The translations under genes and the position numbers were made by a program. The notes under the pieces are model-generated. The model was given only the letters and a program-made list of their open reading frames with translations, was not told where the DNA came from and did not search any database. A DNA stretch of 34,078 nucleotides, from NCBI GenBank assembly GCA_027600665.1, contig JADGJL010000187.1:1-34078 (forward strand), in the 5' to 3' direction. Positions 24,776 to 34,078 of the stretch are shown one piece after another (position 1 is the first letter of the stretch; every line of letters starts with the position of its first letter). This stretch comes from Irineochytrium annulatum. Lineage: Eukaryota > Chytridiomycota > Chytridiomycetes > Chytridiales > Chytridiaceae.

Positions 24776-25975
24776 CTAAATGTCCATCTCCGTCCCCGCC
24801 GACTCCAGCTCCCGTTCAACATCCCCCGGATCAACCCCGCAGCACCCATTTTTCAGATGCCCAACGTACGCGTCTCTCCTCCTGAACCCGCGCGCGCATC
24901 CTTTGCACCGAAACGTCCAAGATTCTGGCTCGAGGTGCACGCTCCCGTGCCTCAGCATGTCCTGCCTCCTGATAAACGCCCGACCGCAGACGGGGCACGC
25001 GTGCCGCTTTGGGGGGTTCGTGTGGAGGCGGAGGTGGTGCCGGAGAGAGGACGGGGATCGGAGCTGCTTCGGGCAGTGAGGGCAGGGGAACGGGGAGTTG
25101 AGGTTGGTGGAGACGGAGCAGGCGGAGGAGGGTGAGGTTGACAAGGAGGTTGAGGAAGTCGAAGGGGTGCGCTTGGTTGGGGGACGCTGGGCACGGGCGA
25201 CGTCTGACGGACGGGTTTTCGGGGTCGCAGGGTTGGTAGAAGCCGTAGCGAGCCTGACATCGGGGGCCGGGATGGAGGATTGAATGACGGGGGTTGGGGA
25301 GGCGGAGGACGGGAGAAGGGCATCAAAAGCTGTGGACCAGTTACGCGTCGGTTGTTGGAAGTGCTGCAAAGTAGTGGCGTCGATTGGCGGTATATTAGAG
25401 ACGTTATCAAGCGCGAGCGGAGAGGACAGTCGTTGCTGGGGCGAGCTTTGCGGCGAGTGGAAGGCGGCGAGGTCCGTGAAGGAGGCAGGGCTCCCAACGT
25501 CCATAGCGGCCAGGGAAATCATGTCTTTGAAGTAGTCGGGGCTTGGTGGCGCGGAGAGCAGAAGGGAAAACGGGGAAGACGAGGAGAGCGTCGTCATTGC
25601 TGGGGAGTGGAAAACGAGTGGCGGCGTGCCTGAGTCCGGCTTGTTGTGGTGATCACAATTCGTGTATATACAGGGCGTCGGCGCGTGGGGAATCCCGCTG
25701 TGGTGATGGTCGGCGGATGCGGAGACGCATATAGGGCTCGGCATAGCGGAGCGGTTGTAGATCTCGAGCTCCGTGAGCAGCGCGCGGAGGCGGCCGTCAA
25801 GGTCGGAACGGTAGGAATTATAGGAGGCGCAGGCCGTTGGTGACGCGATGGCGGCCGCCTCCACTTCGCGCACGGAAGGGGTCGGAATCTGCATCGCGTC
25901 GAGCCAGGACCAGTCGACGGCCGGCGTCGCGTCGGCCTTGACGAAGTCGTCGAAGATGTCGTTCAGCGAGGCCAT
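24776..25975 (-). CDS. C2H2 zinc-finger protein, probable transcription factor
   Basis: A single exon of 399 aa. The first 290 residues are Ser/Pro/Thr-rich and disordered, with an acidic-hydrophobic start (SLNDIFDDFV) that could act as an activation segment. Three C-terminal fingers follow: CPHC...HHLRLH (298-318), CPVC...RHGSVH (327-347), and a variant CKGC...HLKNGC (357-378) whose last ligand is Cys instead of His. The linkers TNPPKRHA and LEPESWTFR differ from the classical TGEKP, so the fingers may not bind as one rigid array. A basic stretch (RPPTKRTP) before finger 1 could serve in nuclear import. The gene lies upstream of transporter 2 on the same strand with a 487-nt gap; regulation of that transporter is only a possibility. 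No specific orthologue is recognised. Confidence 0.88.
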   Translation of the reverse strand: MASLNDIFDDFVKADATPAVDWSWLDAMQIPTPSVREVEAAAIASPTACASYNSYRSDLDGRLRALLTELEIYNRSAMPSPICVSASADHHHSGIPHAPTPCIYTNCDHHNKPDSGTPPLVFHSPAMTTLSSSSPFSLLLSAPPSPDYFKDMISLAAMDVGSPASFTDLAAFHSPQSSPQQRLSSPLALDNVSNIPPIDATTLQHFQQPTRNWSTAFDALLPSSASPTPVIQSSIPAPDVRLATASTNPATPKTRPSDVARAQRPPTKRTPSTSSTSLSTSPSSACSVSTNLNSPFPCPHCPKQLRSPSSLRHHLRLHTNPPKRHACPVCGRAFIRRQDMLRHGSVHLEPESWTFRCKGCARGFRRRDAYVGHLKNGCCGVDPGDVERELESAGTEMDI

Positions 25976-26874
25976 AGGGAGGAAAGGACGCGAGGACGGG
26001 TTGTCAGAAAAAGAACTGCTGGCGGCTCAGTTAAATAGAAAGAACTTCTGAGACGGCTAATTCGAGACAAACATACATTGGCTATCGGCACATCGGTTCC
26101 AAGCCCAATGCATAGGCGTCGACTGCGTCGACAGGTTGATGTTGTGCTGCCAAGAAAGGCAGTGCGCGGGCTCCCGCACCCTGTCGTGCCATGGCGCTCC
26201 CGCCCGCAGGAGTCTACCTGATTGGGAATAGGTGCTCGCCAGCATAGACGACCAGCAGGGTACGCCGGGCAGCACGCCAGCATAGTCAAGGTGCGCTGCA
26301 TGTTGTCAAACCCACCTGTTGGCTTGTCCGGCGTTGTCGCGTTGGCCGTTGGCTCATTTAGCAGATATGATGGTCCCACCGAAGGCATTTAAGTTGCAGG
26401 AATCTCCAGCACGCCACCTGGTGTTCATTCATATCCGCTTCATTCCCGGCGCGCTTTAGTCTTGCAGCGATCACACCACCCTGCTAACCGAGTGCCGACC
26501 TTCCATATGGAGCATGCGATACCATGCTTCTGTGCCGGAAGTCCGCTATGGGGAACATCATGCTGCCGAACGTCGACGAAGTGTGGTGTTGTAAAGATCA
26601 CACGAGAGGCGCATGGCACTGCGGAGAACGCAACAGGTCTTCATTGGCGGTATAATAGGACTACAATGCTACGAAAAAAATTTGATGCTAAAGGGCACAA
26701 GGAAGCTAACGCCGCATACATCAAGTCCAAGAAAATAGAAAAAACAACAGGATTGGCCCACAACGTTGTACGCAGCACCAACTCCGTTATGCGGAGTTAC
26801 TTCTCACATATCAGCATCTGTTCAACAATAAAGACAAAGGAACAGTCGACGTGCAGTTTGCAGAAATAATCGCA
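25976..26874. other. Intergenic region upstream of the zinc-finger gene
   Basis: About 900 nt without a supportable gene. A 135-codon frame at 26462-26869 has no homology I recognise, no splice-consistent extension and an unlikely composition. The leader of the zinc-finger gene probably starts near 26030. Confidence 0.45.
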
Positions 26875-27129
26875 TCACCGCTGTTCCTCCAACTCCGGCG
26901 ACGGTGCAGCGGCCTGGACCCCGTCGTTAGCGGCAATGCGCTGCTCTTGCAGCTCGTTGAATGTGTAATAGCCTGCATAGATTCCCGTGACGGCCGCTGA
27001 AACAGGTGTTAACGAGAATCTCGCGTTAAAAAACTCACCAATGGCCTTGGCGTGCCAGGACCTCAACATACTGACTGGAATCAAACGCTCCCGCGGCGGC
27101 GCCGGCACCGTAACCCGCCTCATGATCAC
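26875..27129 (-). CDS. Small single-pass membrane protein, unknown function
   Basis: Two exons (27039-27129 and 26875-26996, phase 1) give 70 aa. The 42-nt intron has a GTGAGT donor and TTTCAG acceptor. Its length is a multiple of three and it has no in-frame stop, so the unspliced frame also reads through (84 aa). The spliced form is preferred because it makes a continuous segment AKAIAAVTGIYAGYYTF. The N-terminus is basic and Pro-rich (RRVTVPAPPRERLIP), followed by one short hydrophobic helix and an acidic, Gln-rich tail. This is the shape of small mitochondrial inner-membrane subunits, but I recognise no family. ATG 27123 is an equally good start. I see no counter-evidence from overlapping genes. 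Confidence 0.5.
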   Translation of the reverse strand: MIMRRVTVPAPPRERLIPVSMLRSWHAKAIGEFFNARFSLTPVSAAVTGIYAGYYTFNELQEQRIAANDGVQAAAPSPELEEQR

Positions 27130-28186
27130 GGATCAACAGTTCCCACCGCTGTGATCTAATGGGTGGGCAAACAGAGTATTTGACATTCGATCGTCAAAAC
27201 TTCCACTGTGTGGCCCTGTCACCCTTGGAACCCGATCTCTCTACGACAAGCTGACGGCGGTGGCAACCACATAATAGAAGCCACAATCTTGTTTGCTGCG
27301 TGGCGGATGTCCCTCATCGTCCGCGTCGCAAAAGGTGGCCCGGCGCACCAACTTCTTGTGAGTGGGATGGCTTCCGACACTTGAACGCTCGTGCCCGCTG
27401 TCAGCCTACGCTGATATTGACTCTGCGGTATGGGTGAGCTCTCCTTCCATCCTTTCTGCATACTTCCAACATTTGAATGTGCATACCGTGCGAAGAGGTG
27501 CTTCCCTCGGTCGAGAATGCTCTGTGCATATTATAAATCAAACAGGACTCTCCCCAGCCTACCTGCTCTCGCTAACAAATGGGAGTACCGAGTTGCTCTG
27601 TCACCAAGGCGCTGGTGGCCGGCAGTCGGGACGGTCAGCAAAAGGCCGTGAGGTTGACTGGACCAGCAGTGGTGTCTACAGGGTGAGAGGAAAGACGAGT
27701 GGAGTCAACACTATCCAACCGCAGGGAAAGCTCAGTGAGTCCCGTCTGCAAACCGCTGACGCTCTGCGTCTGCCCGGAAGGCGGCCAAAGCCCCAGAAAG
27801 GACGCTGCCAACACCACGAGGGAGGTAAGCAGTTCCACCATGACGGGCGATGAGAAGCATATGGATTGTGGCTTTCCACGCGGACGCGGGTTTGGAGGAG
27901 ATGATGATAACCTTGCCGGCGAACGGTGCGGGATATGCCTTTGATGTAGGAATTTCTCCATTTGCTGTTTTTCCGCACGTGCGGGCCGTCTTTTTCACAC
28001 ACGTGATTTTTAAGAGAATGCTACTATATAATGCTTTCTATTTAAATCTTCCGTGCCTGCAGTAATCCGACCCGATATTTGGTGCAATTCGCGCCTTCTT
28101 TGATCACGTTGTTGGGCACAATACGTCAAGGTCTTAGCCAGTCCGGCGGTCTTCGCTTCCGACGCTCGGTAACTCCGAAGTCCATA
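27130..28186. other. Intergenic region between the small membrane-protein gene and the EVE gene
   Basis: A long divergent spacer with no well-supported gene. A minus-strand frame from ATG 27841 to 27635 begins with a signal-peptide-like stretch (MVELLTSLVVLAASFLGL) but has nothing recognisable after it. Two CACGTG sites lie near 27976-28005. Confidence 0.45.
27973..28005. promoter_or_regulatory. Paired CACGTG sites, one in a 12-bp palindrome
   Basis: CCGCACGTGCGG (27973-27984) is a perfect palindrome, and a second CACGTG lies at 28000-28005. Both sit about 180-215 nt before the EVE-gene ATG. Such pairs are typical targets of bHLH dimers; function is inferred only. Confidence 0.3.
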
Positions 28187-29065
28187 ATGGCTTCGCAGAA
28201 GACTCGGCATATCTTTGGGATAGTATGTAGCAGCATGGGAAGGTCCATAGCACTAAGATTCGAAACGAGATTCAGCTGTCGTCGTCAAATGAAACGGAAA
28301 GCAGCCAGCGCAACACGCCGGTCCAAGAGAGGGAAGGCTGAGAAGGACGACGTCGACGAAGACGAGCAGGCCGAAGAGGTCGAGGATCAGGAGGAGGAGA
28401 CCGCGGCCCCGGCGAAACGACGGCCCAAACGCGCCGCCAAGCGAGCGAAGATCGAGAAGGATGGAGACGATGACGACGCATATGAGACGACAGAGAATGT
28501 GGAGGAGGATGGGGAGCGGTTTTTCTTGATGAAGGCTGAGCCGGACTCCCGCATAATAAAAGGTGGGCGTTCTTGTCTGCAATATCGTTTGATTTTAATT
28601 TTCTTAACAGGCATCGACGTTAAGTTCTCGATCGACGATCTAGAGGAAATAAAGGTGTCCCCTTGGGATGGAGTCCGGAATCACACGGCAAAGAATATAA
28701 TGCGTGACCGAATGCGCGTTGGAGACCAAGTGTTGTTCTATGCAAGCAACACGAAGGTGCCCGGCATCACGGGCCTGTGCAAAGTCGCAAAGCCGGCGTA
28801 CGTCGATCACACGGCGTTTGACACGAAGCACCCGTACTACGACGCGAAGAGTGACAAGACCAATCCGAGGTGGTTCATGGTCGACGTTGAATTTGTGAAG
28901 AAGTTCCCGCGCATCATTTCGTTGAAGGAGCTGCAGGGGTATAAGGATAAGGAATTGAAAAACATGACACTTCTGCGGCAGGGAAGATTGTCGGTGCAGC
29001 CGGTAAAGAAAGCAGAGTTTGAGTTTATCCTTGGACTGTTGGATGCGGAGGGTGCTGAGGAGTAG
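28187..29065 (+). CDS. EVE-domain protein (THYN1-like)
   Basis: Two exons (28187-28562 and 28611-29065, phase 1) give 276 aa. The C-terminal part (from about residue 112) is an EVE domain, a PUA-like fold. It carries FFLMKAEPDSR, SPWDGVRNHTAKNIMRDRM, GDQVLFYASN, VPGITGLCKVAKPAYVD, NPRWFMVDVEF, and a C-terminal MTLLRQGRLSVQPV. These match THYN1-type proteins, implicated in binding modified DNA or RNA bases and usually nuclear. The segment before it (KRKAASATRRSKRGK onward) alternates basic and acidic clusters and looks like nuclear-localisation sequence. Start is uncertain: ATG 28187 has a strong context and adds 34 Arg/Ser-rich residues, whereas ATG 28289 gives 242 aa, nearer the family length. 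The 48-nt intron is a multiple of three without stop, so retention would insert 16 residues. Confidence 0.9.
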   Translation: MASQKTRHIFGIVCSSMGRSIALRFETRFSCRRQMKRKAASATRRSKRGKAEKDDVDEDEQAEEVEDQEEETAAPAKRRPKRAAKRAKIEKDGDDDDAYETTENVEEDGERFFLMKAEPDSRIIKGGRSCLQYRLILIFLTGIDVKFSIDDLEEIKVSPWDGVRNHTAKNIMRDRMRVGDQVLFYASNTKVPGITGLCKVAKPAYVDHTAFDTKHPYYDAKSDKTNPRWFMVDVEFVKKFPRIISLKELQGYKDKELKNMTLLRQGRLSVQPVKKAEFEFILGLLDAEGAEE

Positions 29066-29224
29066 CGTGGTTTCGTCCCAGTAACCTTGATGTATGCCGG
29101 GAGTGGGTTACCATCCTGTACTTATCGTGTCGTTATGTTAATACCTGCAGCGGAGACTTCAAAATACCAATCGGTTGCCAGGCGTGTTGGCTTATATTTT
29201 CTTTTGATATAACGCCAGCGATGA

Positions 29225-29230
29225 AATAAA
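29225..29230 (+). terminator. Poly(A) signal candidate (AATAAA) for the EVE gene
   Basis: AATAAA lies 160 nt after the EVE-gene stop and 41 nt before the stop of the converging phosphatase gene, so the two 3' ends are very close or overlap. Confidence 0.35.
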
Positions 29231-29270
29231 ATGCGCAACGCAGCAAAAGCTATGAGATACATGCATAAGC

Positions 29271-30746
29271 TCACCACCCCAACGACCTCCGCGGCTTCGC
29301 CGTCAGCTCGTCCACTACCAACGCCGGCGCCGGCTGCTCCACTCTCGCCTGCTTCCTCGACCCAGACTTCTTCGCCAGCTCATAGTTTGAGTTAAATAGC
29401 GCCTTCCTTAGCATCTGCGGGCTCTGCCTCGGAGTCCCGCTCGGCGAATTACTGTTCGACGCGTTCCTCGAGCTCCCGGGCGACGAGTTGCCGAAGTCCT
29501 TCCCGATGTTGGCGACGTGGCTCAGGCTGTTCATGGTCGTGAACGCGCCCTTCCACTCGTAGTCTCCGTCCTCGAGAAACATCTTCGAGATTGTGAAGCG
29601 GTAGATGCCGGTGTTTTTCGGGAACCCGCGCTGGTTCGAGTCACCCTCGATCTCGAAGCCGAGCTCGTCGAGGAGGTGCTTCAGGAGCTGGTGGATCCAC
29701 CCGCCGTGCGTCACGATGAGGATGTTCTTCCGCTTCAGCTTGAGCCGGCGCGCGCGTTGCCGGTTGAGATTCCCGTTGCTGGCGGTCGTAGGATGTAGGA
29801 CGTCCGGCGCCAGGTTAGGATGGGGCAATGGGCTTGGTGGTCCGACGGTTTTCGGAGTTGGGAAGGTCACCTCGACGGAAAGTGGATGCGGACGGGGCGA
29901 AGCTGTGGCCGTCGAAATCGAAGAGGGCGCAGCCTTTTGCGGCTCCTGTTCTAACGCGTCAATGTCCTCCCTCTGGGCGTTCCGTTGGAGAAGCTCGTGA
30001 TGGGGCTCCACAATGAATTCGTTGATGAGTTTTGTGTAGAAGCTGACCACCCGGGCCTCAAAAGCCTTCGAGCCTTCACCCTTCTCCTTCACGTGGTCCT
30101 GAAAACTCCGGTCCTCCTGCTTTAGGAGCTTTTTCGCCTCGGCCCAAGTCACCCCAGTTAGGTCGCCGAGGTCCTAAACTCGCTGTCAGGGCGTTGATCT
30201 CAGCCAATCGAACGCGAAACCAACCATTTCCCGGAGCCGCGGATCCTTCGCCATCTCTGTGTTGGCGTGATGCCGCTTGATTTCCTCAGCAGTCTGATAA
30301 CACGGGAGAGTTAGGGAATATGCGAAGCAATACGACAGACGTGATGTACCTGCACCGCCCTGGTAAGATCACTCGTGTAAATGTAATCGAAGTGCTCCTT
30401 CCGCAATCTCCGTGCAACCGCCGCGCTCTGCTTTGCGCCGTAGAGGTTGATGGGGACGTCTGGCACGATGTAACGCGGTCAGTCCATCAGATATAGCCGT
30501 CACGCGTGCTCACCCGCCTGCCCCTGAAGAACGCGAGACTGATGGTTGTTCATGTCGGTCTCGGCACTGGAGGCATCGCGTCAGAAAAGCCGTCGCGCTG
30601 CATGGAGAACGCGAGACTCACTGTCTGAGCAGCGTCACGCAAAGGCACACGTTCCGGCCCGGCGTGGTCTGGCTCTGGTTGCTCCTCGCGCTGTTAATGG
30701 AGGTCGCCGAGTTGCCGACGCCGTCGAGGGAGTCGGCAGACGACAT
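29271..30746 (-). CDS. Histidine phosphatase superfamily protein (TIGAR/phosphoglycerate-mutase-like)
   Basis: Five exons join in frame: 30622-30746, 30514-30566, 30350-30459, 30225-30293 and 29271-30173. The product is 419 aa. The catalytic core has the phospho-accepting His42 in LLRHAET (RHA instead of the usual RHG), GQADVPINLYGAKQS, YTSDLTRAVQTAEEI, the R-E-M-D-L-G-D-L-T-G-V turn with its catalytic acidic residue, and the second active-site His275 in VTHGGWIHQL. A Pro/Ser-rich insert of roughly 90 residues (about 176-265) splits the core just before the THGG strand, and a Ser/Asn-rich tail of about 90 residues follows it. Members dephosphorylate sugar bisphosphates, phosphoproteins or small metabolites; the substrate cannot be told. 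The gene lies 194 nt downstream of the acyltransferase on the same strand, but each presumably has its own promoter. Confidence 0.9.
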
Positions 30747-30940
30747 GGTGTATGCGCGTGTCTGAAAGGAAACGACCGAATGTCGCCACCCATGCCATAA
30801 CATCCCAATCACGTTCGTAGTCCTTCCTCGTGAGACATACCGCTGCTAGCTACGGCAAAAGACGAGGTATTTATTTATCTTCCTTTTTATCCTTACTGTT
30901 CAACAAGCACCCTCACTGTCCACTAACCCCGTCGGTACCT

Positions 30941-32182
30941 TTACAGCTTAGCTTTAATCGGCGCCGAGATTTCGCGAAGAGTCTTTAGCATCAGCGTCCG
31001 TGTGGATTGCATCAGGTTGTCGACGTCGTCGTTCGTCATGCCGGTCGTAGATATCGGTGGGAGGACTGGACAATTCAGTAACGCCACGAAGTGCCCAGCC
31101 CCAGGAGGAGTAACAACGGGGGTCGAAGCAGACTCGCACCTTTAATCTTCAGCTCACCGCCACGGAAGAACATCTGCTTCGAGCTATACTTGTCGTGGTA
31201 ACTCTCGACAACTAAATGTCGATACTTTTAATGTTGTTTGCAGCCAGCAAACAAACTCACCGATAGGAACAACCGGCATTTGCCCCTGAACAGCAAGCTG
31301 GAATGCGCCCTTCATCGAAGTCAGTCTCCAACAACTTACAGAAGAACGCAAACCTTCTTGAAGGGAAGCAGATCGTTGGTCGTTTGATGAGACCTCGTTC
31401 CCTCCGGAAACATAAACAACCCCATCTGTATATGTCATTCAGAACGTTTTCGTCCTCAATAAAACCGATCCAAACCTTTTTCCGCGTGAGCTCATCAGCA
31501 ACCATCTTCATTGTGTCTAACGCGCTCCTTGTGTTGTTACGGTTGATGAAGACATTGTTGGCAGCCCAGAGGTACTGCCCGATAAAAGGCGCCCATATGA
31601 GGTCAGACTTGGCCATGATTACGCAGTCTGATAGTGAGGTAACGCTTGAGGTACTGATACGAGTCGAGACGTTTACGTACCAGGCGGGAACATGTATCCC
31701 AACGCGAGCAAGTCCAGGAAGCTCTGGTGGTTGCTGGTCGAGAAGTTTGTAAGCCTCTACCGATTCCACCCATTGCAGCCGCGAAACTCACCAGACAAAC
31801 ACGGCAGGCCGATCACCCCTGAGATACTCCTCCCCCTCCACTTTCCCCCTGATCCCGCACGCTGGCGACGCTAGGATCTTACACATCCATGCTATCTGGC
31901 TGTTGGCCTTCTCCCTCTTCCCCACCACCAAGAGCGCGGCGGCGGCGGTGGCGCCATACAAGCAAGAGACCGCGAGGGCTTGGAGGAACAGGGTCTGGCG
32001 GATGATGAACTGCGGGGTGTCGATGAATCGCCGGGCAATGGGCAGTGGGGTCGACAGCGCGGCCGCCTTCTGCCCGCACGAAGGTTGGATGATCAGCAAG
32101 TGGGTCGCGACGAGACCAGCGGCTTATTGCGGACGAGGCCGCGGCTCACCTGCTTCGCCGTCTCGGTGCCTGGATTGCCCAT
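30941..32182 (-). CDS. SLC1: 1-acyl-sn-glycerol-3-phosphate acyltransferase (LPAAT, PlsC family)
   Basis: The enzyme acylates lysophosphatidic acid to phosphatidic acid in ER or lipid-droplet membranes. Eight exons join in frame: 32150-32182, 31792-32069, 31681-31733, 31476-31627, 31354-31425, 31261-31309, 31140-31211 and 30941-31065. They give 277 aa, a normal length. An N-terminal hydrophobic helix pair (LFLQALAVSCLYGATAAAALL) is followed by the catalytic HX4D box NHQSFLD (His106, Asp111; created exactly by the exon 2-3 splice), KSDLIWAPFIGQ, FINRNN, the substrate-binding FPEGTR (178-183), and VQGQMPVVPI. The C-terminus has VLPPISTTGMTNDDVDNL, as in the family. The first exon encodes only MGNPGTETAKQ; the ATG is not independently confirmed. 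Everything needed for activity is present. Confidence 0.95.
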
Positions 32183-32735
32183 ATCGATGAAGCTGTCCTG
32201 GCCGTGCTTCGGCTAAACGGAGTCGTCAAACGTGGTATGTGTACCCAGGGCTCAATACCCGCAACCCGGCCGGGTGTTTGCGGCCGGCATCATCGGAGCC
32301 GACGAGGAGGAGGCGGTGGCTCGATTGATCGCGTTGTACGGGACCCCGTGTGGTGAATGGTGAGGTCAGAAGCCTGCTTCCCCGTGGCGCGTCGCCGAGA
32401 CGCGTCGAGCAGTAGAAGAGAGGAGCTGGTGGAGAAGCTTGACCTTGTCAATACGAGGCCCTGACGCCAGAGTGCGGCCGTTGCGTGAACTCTTGAACTC
32501 CAGGCGTGATTGTCGAGAGCATCGACGGCTGGACCCTGCCCTGAAGCGCGGTGTTGGACGTCAAAAATGAACTAATATTGACATGCGACCTGAATGAACT
32601 ATGAAAAAGGAAGGTGAAGGTATTCTTAGAGTTGAATCCGCAAAATGATGTGGAAGTTTGACCTTGGGCTGTCAATTCTCGCCGTCCTTCACTTTGGCCA
32701 GATCATTTTCTTGCTAAATCACAGTAACCGCATCA
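32183..32735. other. Divergent promoter region between the acyltransferase and the RlmN-like gene
   Basis: Both flanking genes start from this spacer in opposite directions. I see no TATA-like element close to either start and no repeat of note. The 75-codon minus-strand frame at 32448-32675 has no features. Confidence 0.5.
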
Positions 32736-34078
32736 ATGGCAGCAAGGAAGCTTACCCCGCCGTCGATTTACGATATTGATCTCCTCAATGAGGCATTCGA
32801 GTCGCGCAGCTTGAAGATGCACCATGTGCAGAACATCCACCGTTGCTTAATCCAGCAAAACGCCCAAGCGGTCGACGACATCCCTGACCTGCCGAAGCTT
32901 GCAAGGGAGTTCCTGAAGTCGGACTTCGGTTAGTACTACTTTCTTTGATTTATCGCTTCCGGCTTGTTATATACTAACTTACAGTTGGTAAATCCAGCTT
33001 TCCTCACATCAAAGGTCGTCGAGCGTTCTGATGCGAAGGACGGCAGCACAACGAAGCTTCTTATTCAACTGCAGGACGGTCAGCGGATAGAGACCGTGAT
33101 CATGCGGTACGGGTCCACGGAGTTGGCGAACTACCCGGAGGAGGAGAAGGAGAAGAAGGCGCAAAAGGAGAAGGACGGGGAGGCTCGGCCGTACAAATCG
33201 AACAAGAGGGCGACGGTGTGCATATCGTCGCAGGTGGGATGTGCGATGGGGTGCACGTTTTGCGCAACAGGGACGATGGGGCTGCTGTCGAACCTGACGA
33301 CCGGGGAGATCATTGAGCAATTAGGTCAGCCCCGTTTGGCGATTTTTTATGTTCTGCTGGGTCGCTGACTCTTAATTTTCCCTCGGCAGTGCACGCAAAT
33401 AAGGTCGAGAAGATCCGGAATGTCGTCTTTATGGGCATGGGCGAGCCGCTGGACAATTACCCAGCCGTCTTGAACGCCGTCAAGATGATGATTGACCCCG
33501 CTCGCTTCTGCCTCGCCGCCCACCGGATCACGGTTTCGACCGTCGGCGTCGTCCCTCGCATCCGCGACCTCATGCGCGACGTGCCCCAGATCGGACTCGC
33601 GCTCTCTCTCCATGCACCAACCCAAGAACTCCGCGTCCAAATCGTGCCCACCGCGAAAGCTTGGCCCCTGGATCGGATCATGCAGGCCGCGCGGGATTTC
33701 ATCGTCGCCCAGAACAGGGAGAACAAAACCGACGCATCCAAGCGGCATATTTTGATCGAGTACGTCCTGATCGCGGGACTGAACGACACGGTGGAGGTGG
33801 CGCACGAGCTGGGCGAGCTCCTGGCGGGGATGGACGCCCTGTTGAACGTGATCCCTTATAACGTCACGGACGTGCCACACGACTACAAGCCGCCGACGTA
33901 CCAGGCCACCCAAACGTTCCTCGAGACCGTGCGCGGCCACGGCGTCATGACGATGGTGCGGCAGGAGCTAGGGAGCGACATCGCTTCCGCGTGCGGGCAG
34001 CTTGTGATACGGAACACCACGCCGTCTTCGGGGGGGGGGGGGTGTGAGCCGGATGTACAGGACGTGGAGGATTTGGGG
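32736..34078 (+). CDS. rlmN: RlmN/Cfr-family radical SAM rRNA/tRNA adenine-C2 methyltransferase (3' end may be outside window)
   Basis: RlmN methylates C2 of adenine in rRNA and tRNA through a cysteine-bound methyl. Three exons (32736-32928, 32998-33324, 33390 to the window end) give 403 visible residues. The radical SAM cluster is C-X3-C-X2-C (Cys146, 150, 153 in [16 protein letters not shown]). The two RlmN-specific catalytic cysteines are also present: Cys139 (ATVCISSQ, seven before the cluster as in E. coli Cys118-Cys125) and Cys375 in DIASACGQL. Also visible are the GEP motif ([12 protein letters not shown]), HRITVSTVG and LALSLHAP. The N-terminal helical domain is present, without an obvious mitochondrial presequence. 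A Lys/Glu-rich insert precedes the cluster. A run of 13 G (34030-34042) near the end makes the last 15 or so residues uncertain. Confidence 0.94.

Noticed and set aside
26462..26869. 135-codon plus-strand frame
   Set aside because: Composition is unlike the neighbouring genes, there is no domain, and it lies in an otherwise non-coding spacer.
27635..27841. Minus-strand frame starting MVELLTSLVVLAASFLGL, signal-peptide-like
   Set aside because: The hydrophobic start is suggestive, but the rest is unrecognisable, no convincing splice partner was found and nothing supports it as a gene.

Overview
The window is eukaryotic nuclear DNA, most likely from a fungus. The visible genes are cut by many short introns (mostly 42-84 nt, GTRNGT-type donors, TAG/CAG acceptors). 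The gene set includes two DHA2-type drug:H+ antiporters, a protein with degenerate Spa2-homology-like repeats, a P5A ATPase, a CBM19-like chitin-binding fragment and a C2H2 regulator. A complete RlmN-type radical SAM methyltransferase and a GDP-mannose 4,6-dehydratase are uncommon in Dikarya. I therefore infer an early-diverging (perhaps zoosporic) fungus, but this is not proven. All exon-intron models below were built by hand from splice sites, reading frame and family alignment from memory.

Layout, left to right. 1-3288 (+): 3' part of a long proline-rich disordered protein whose C-terminus looks like the zinc-knuckle end of a LINE polyprotein. 3723-5195 (-): 4-hydroxyphenylpyruvate dioxygenase. 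6275-8624 (-): disordered protein with SHD-like repeats. 9560-11767 (-): DHA2 transporter 1. 12605-16791 (+): P5A (Spf1-type) ATPase in 13 exons. 16860-17841 (+): a small six-exon helical protein of unknown function. 18437-20225 (-): GDP-mannose 4,6-dehydratase. 20326-21627 (+): a decayed duplicate of the 3' half of the SHD-repeat gene, with its intron and 3' flank. 21634-21837 (+): a truncated chitin-binding-like fragment at the breakpoint. 22146-24288 (-): DHA2 transporter 2. 24776-25975 (-): C2H2 zinc-finger protein. 26875-27129 (-): tiny single-TM protein. 28187-29065 (+): EVE-domain (THYN1-like) protein. 29271-30746 (-): histidine phosphatase. 30941-32182 (-): lysophosphatidate acyltransferase. 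32736-34078 (+): RlmN-like methyltransferase running off the end.

The genes do not form an obvious pathway or cluster. They cover tyrosine catabolism, ER P5A transport, phospholipid synthesis, nucleotide-sugar synthesis, drug efflux, RNA modification and transcription. The clearest structural story is duplication: an SHD-repeat gene next to a DHA2 transporter occurs at 6-12 kb, and a broken, inverted copy of the same pair occurs at 20-24 kb. I saw no tRNA, rRNA, CRISPR array, intact transposon or defence-type system.
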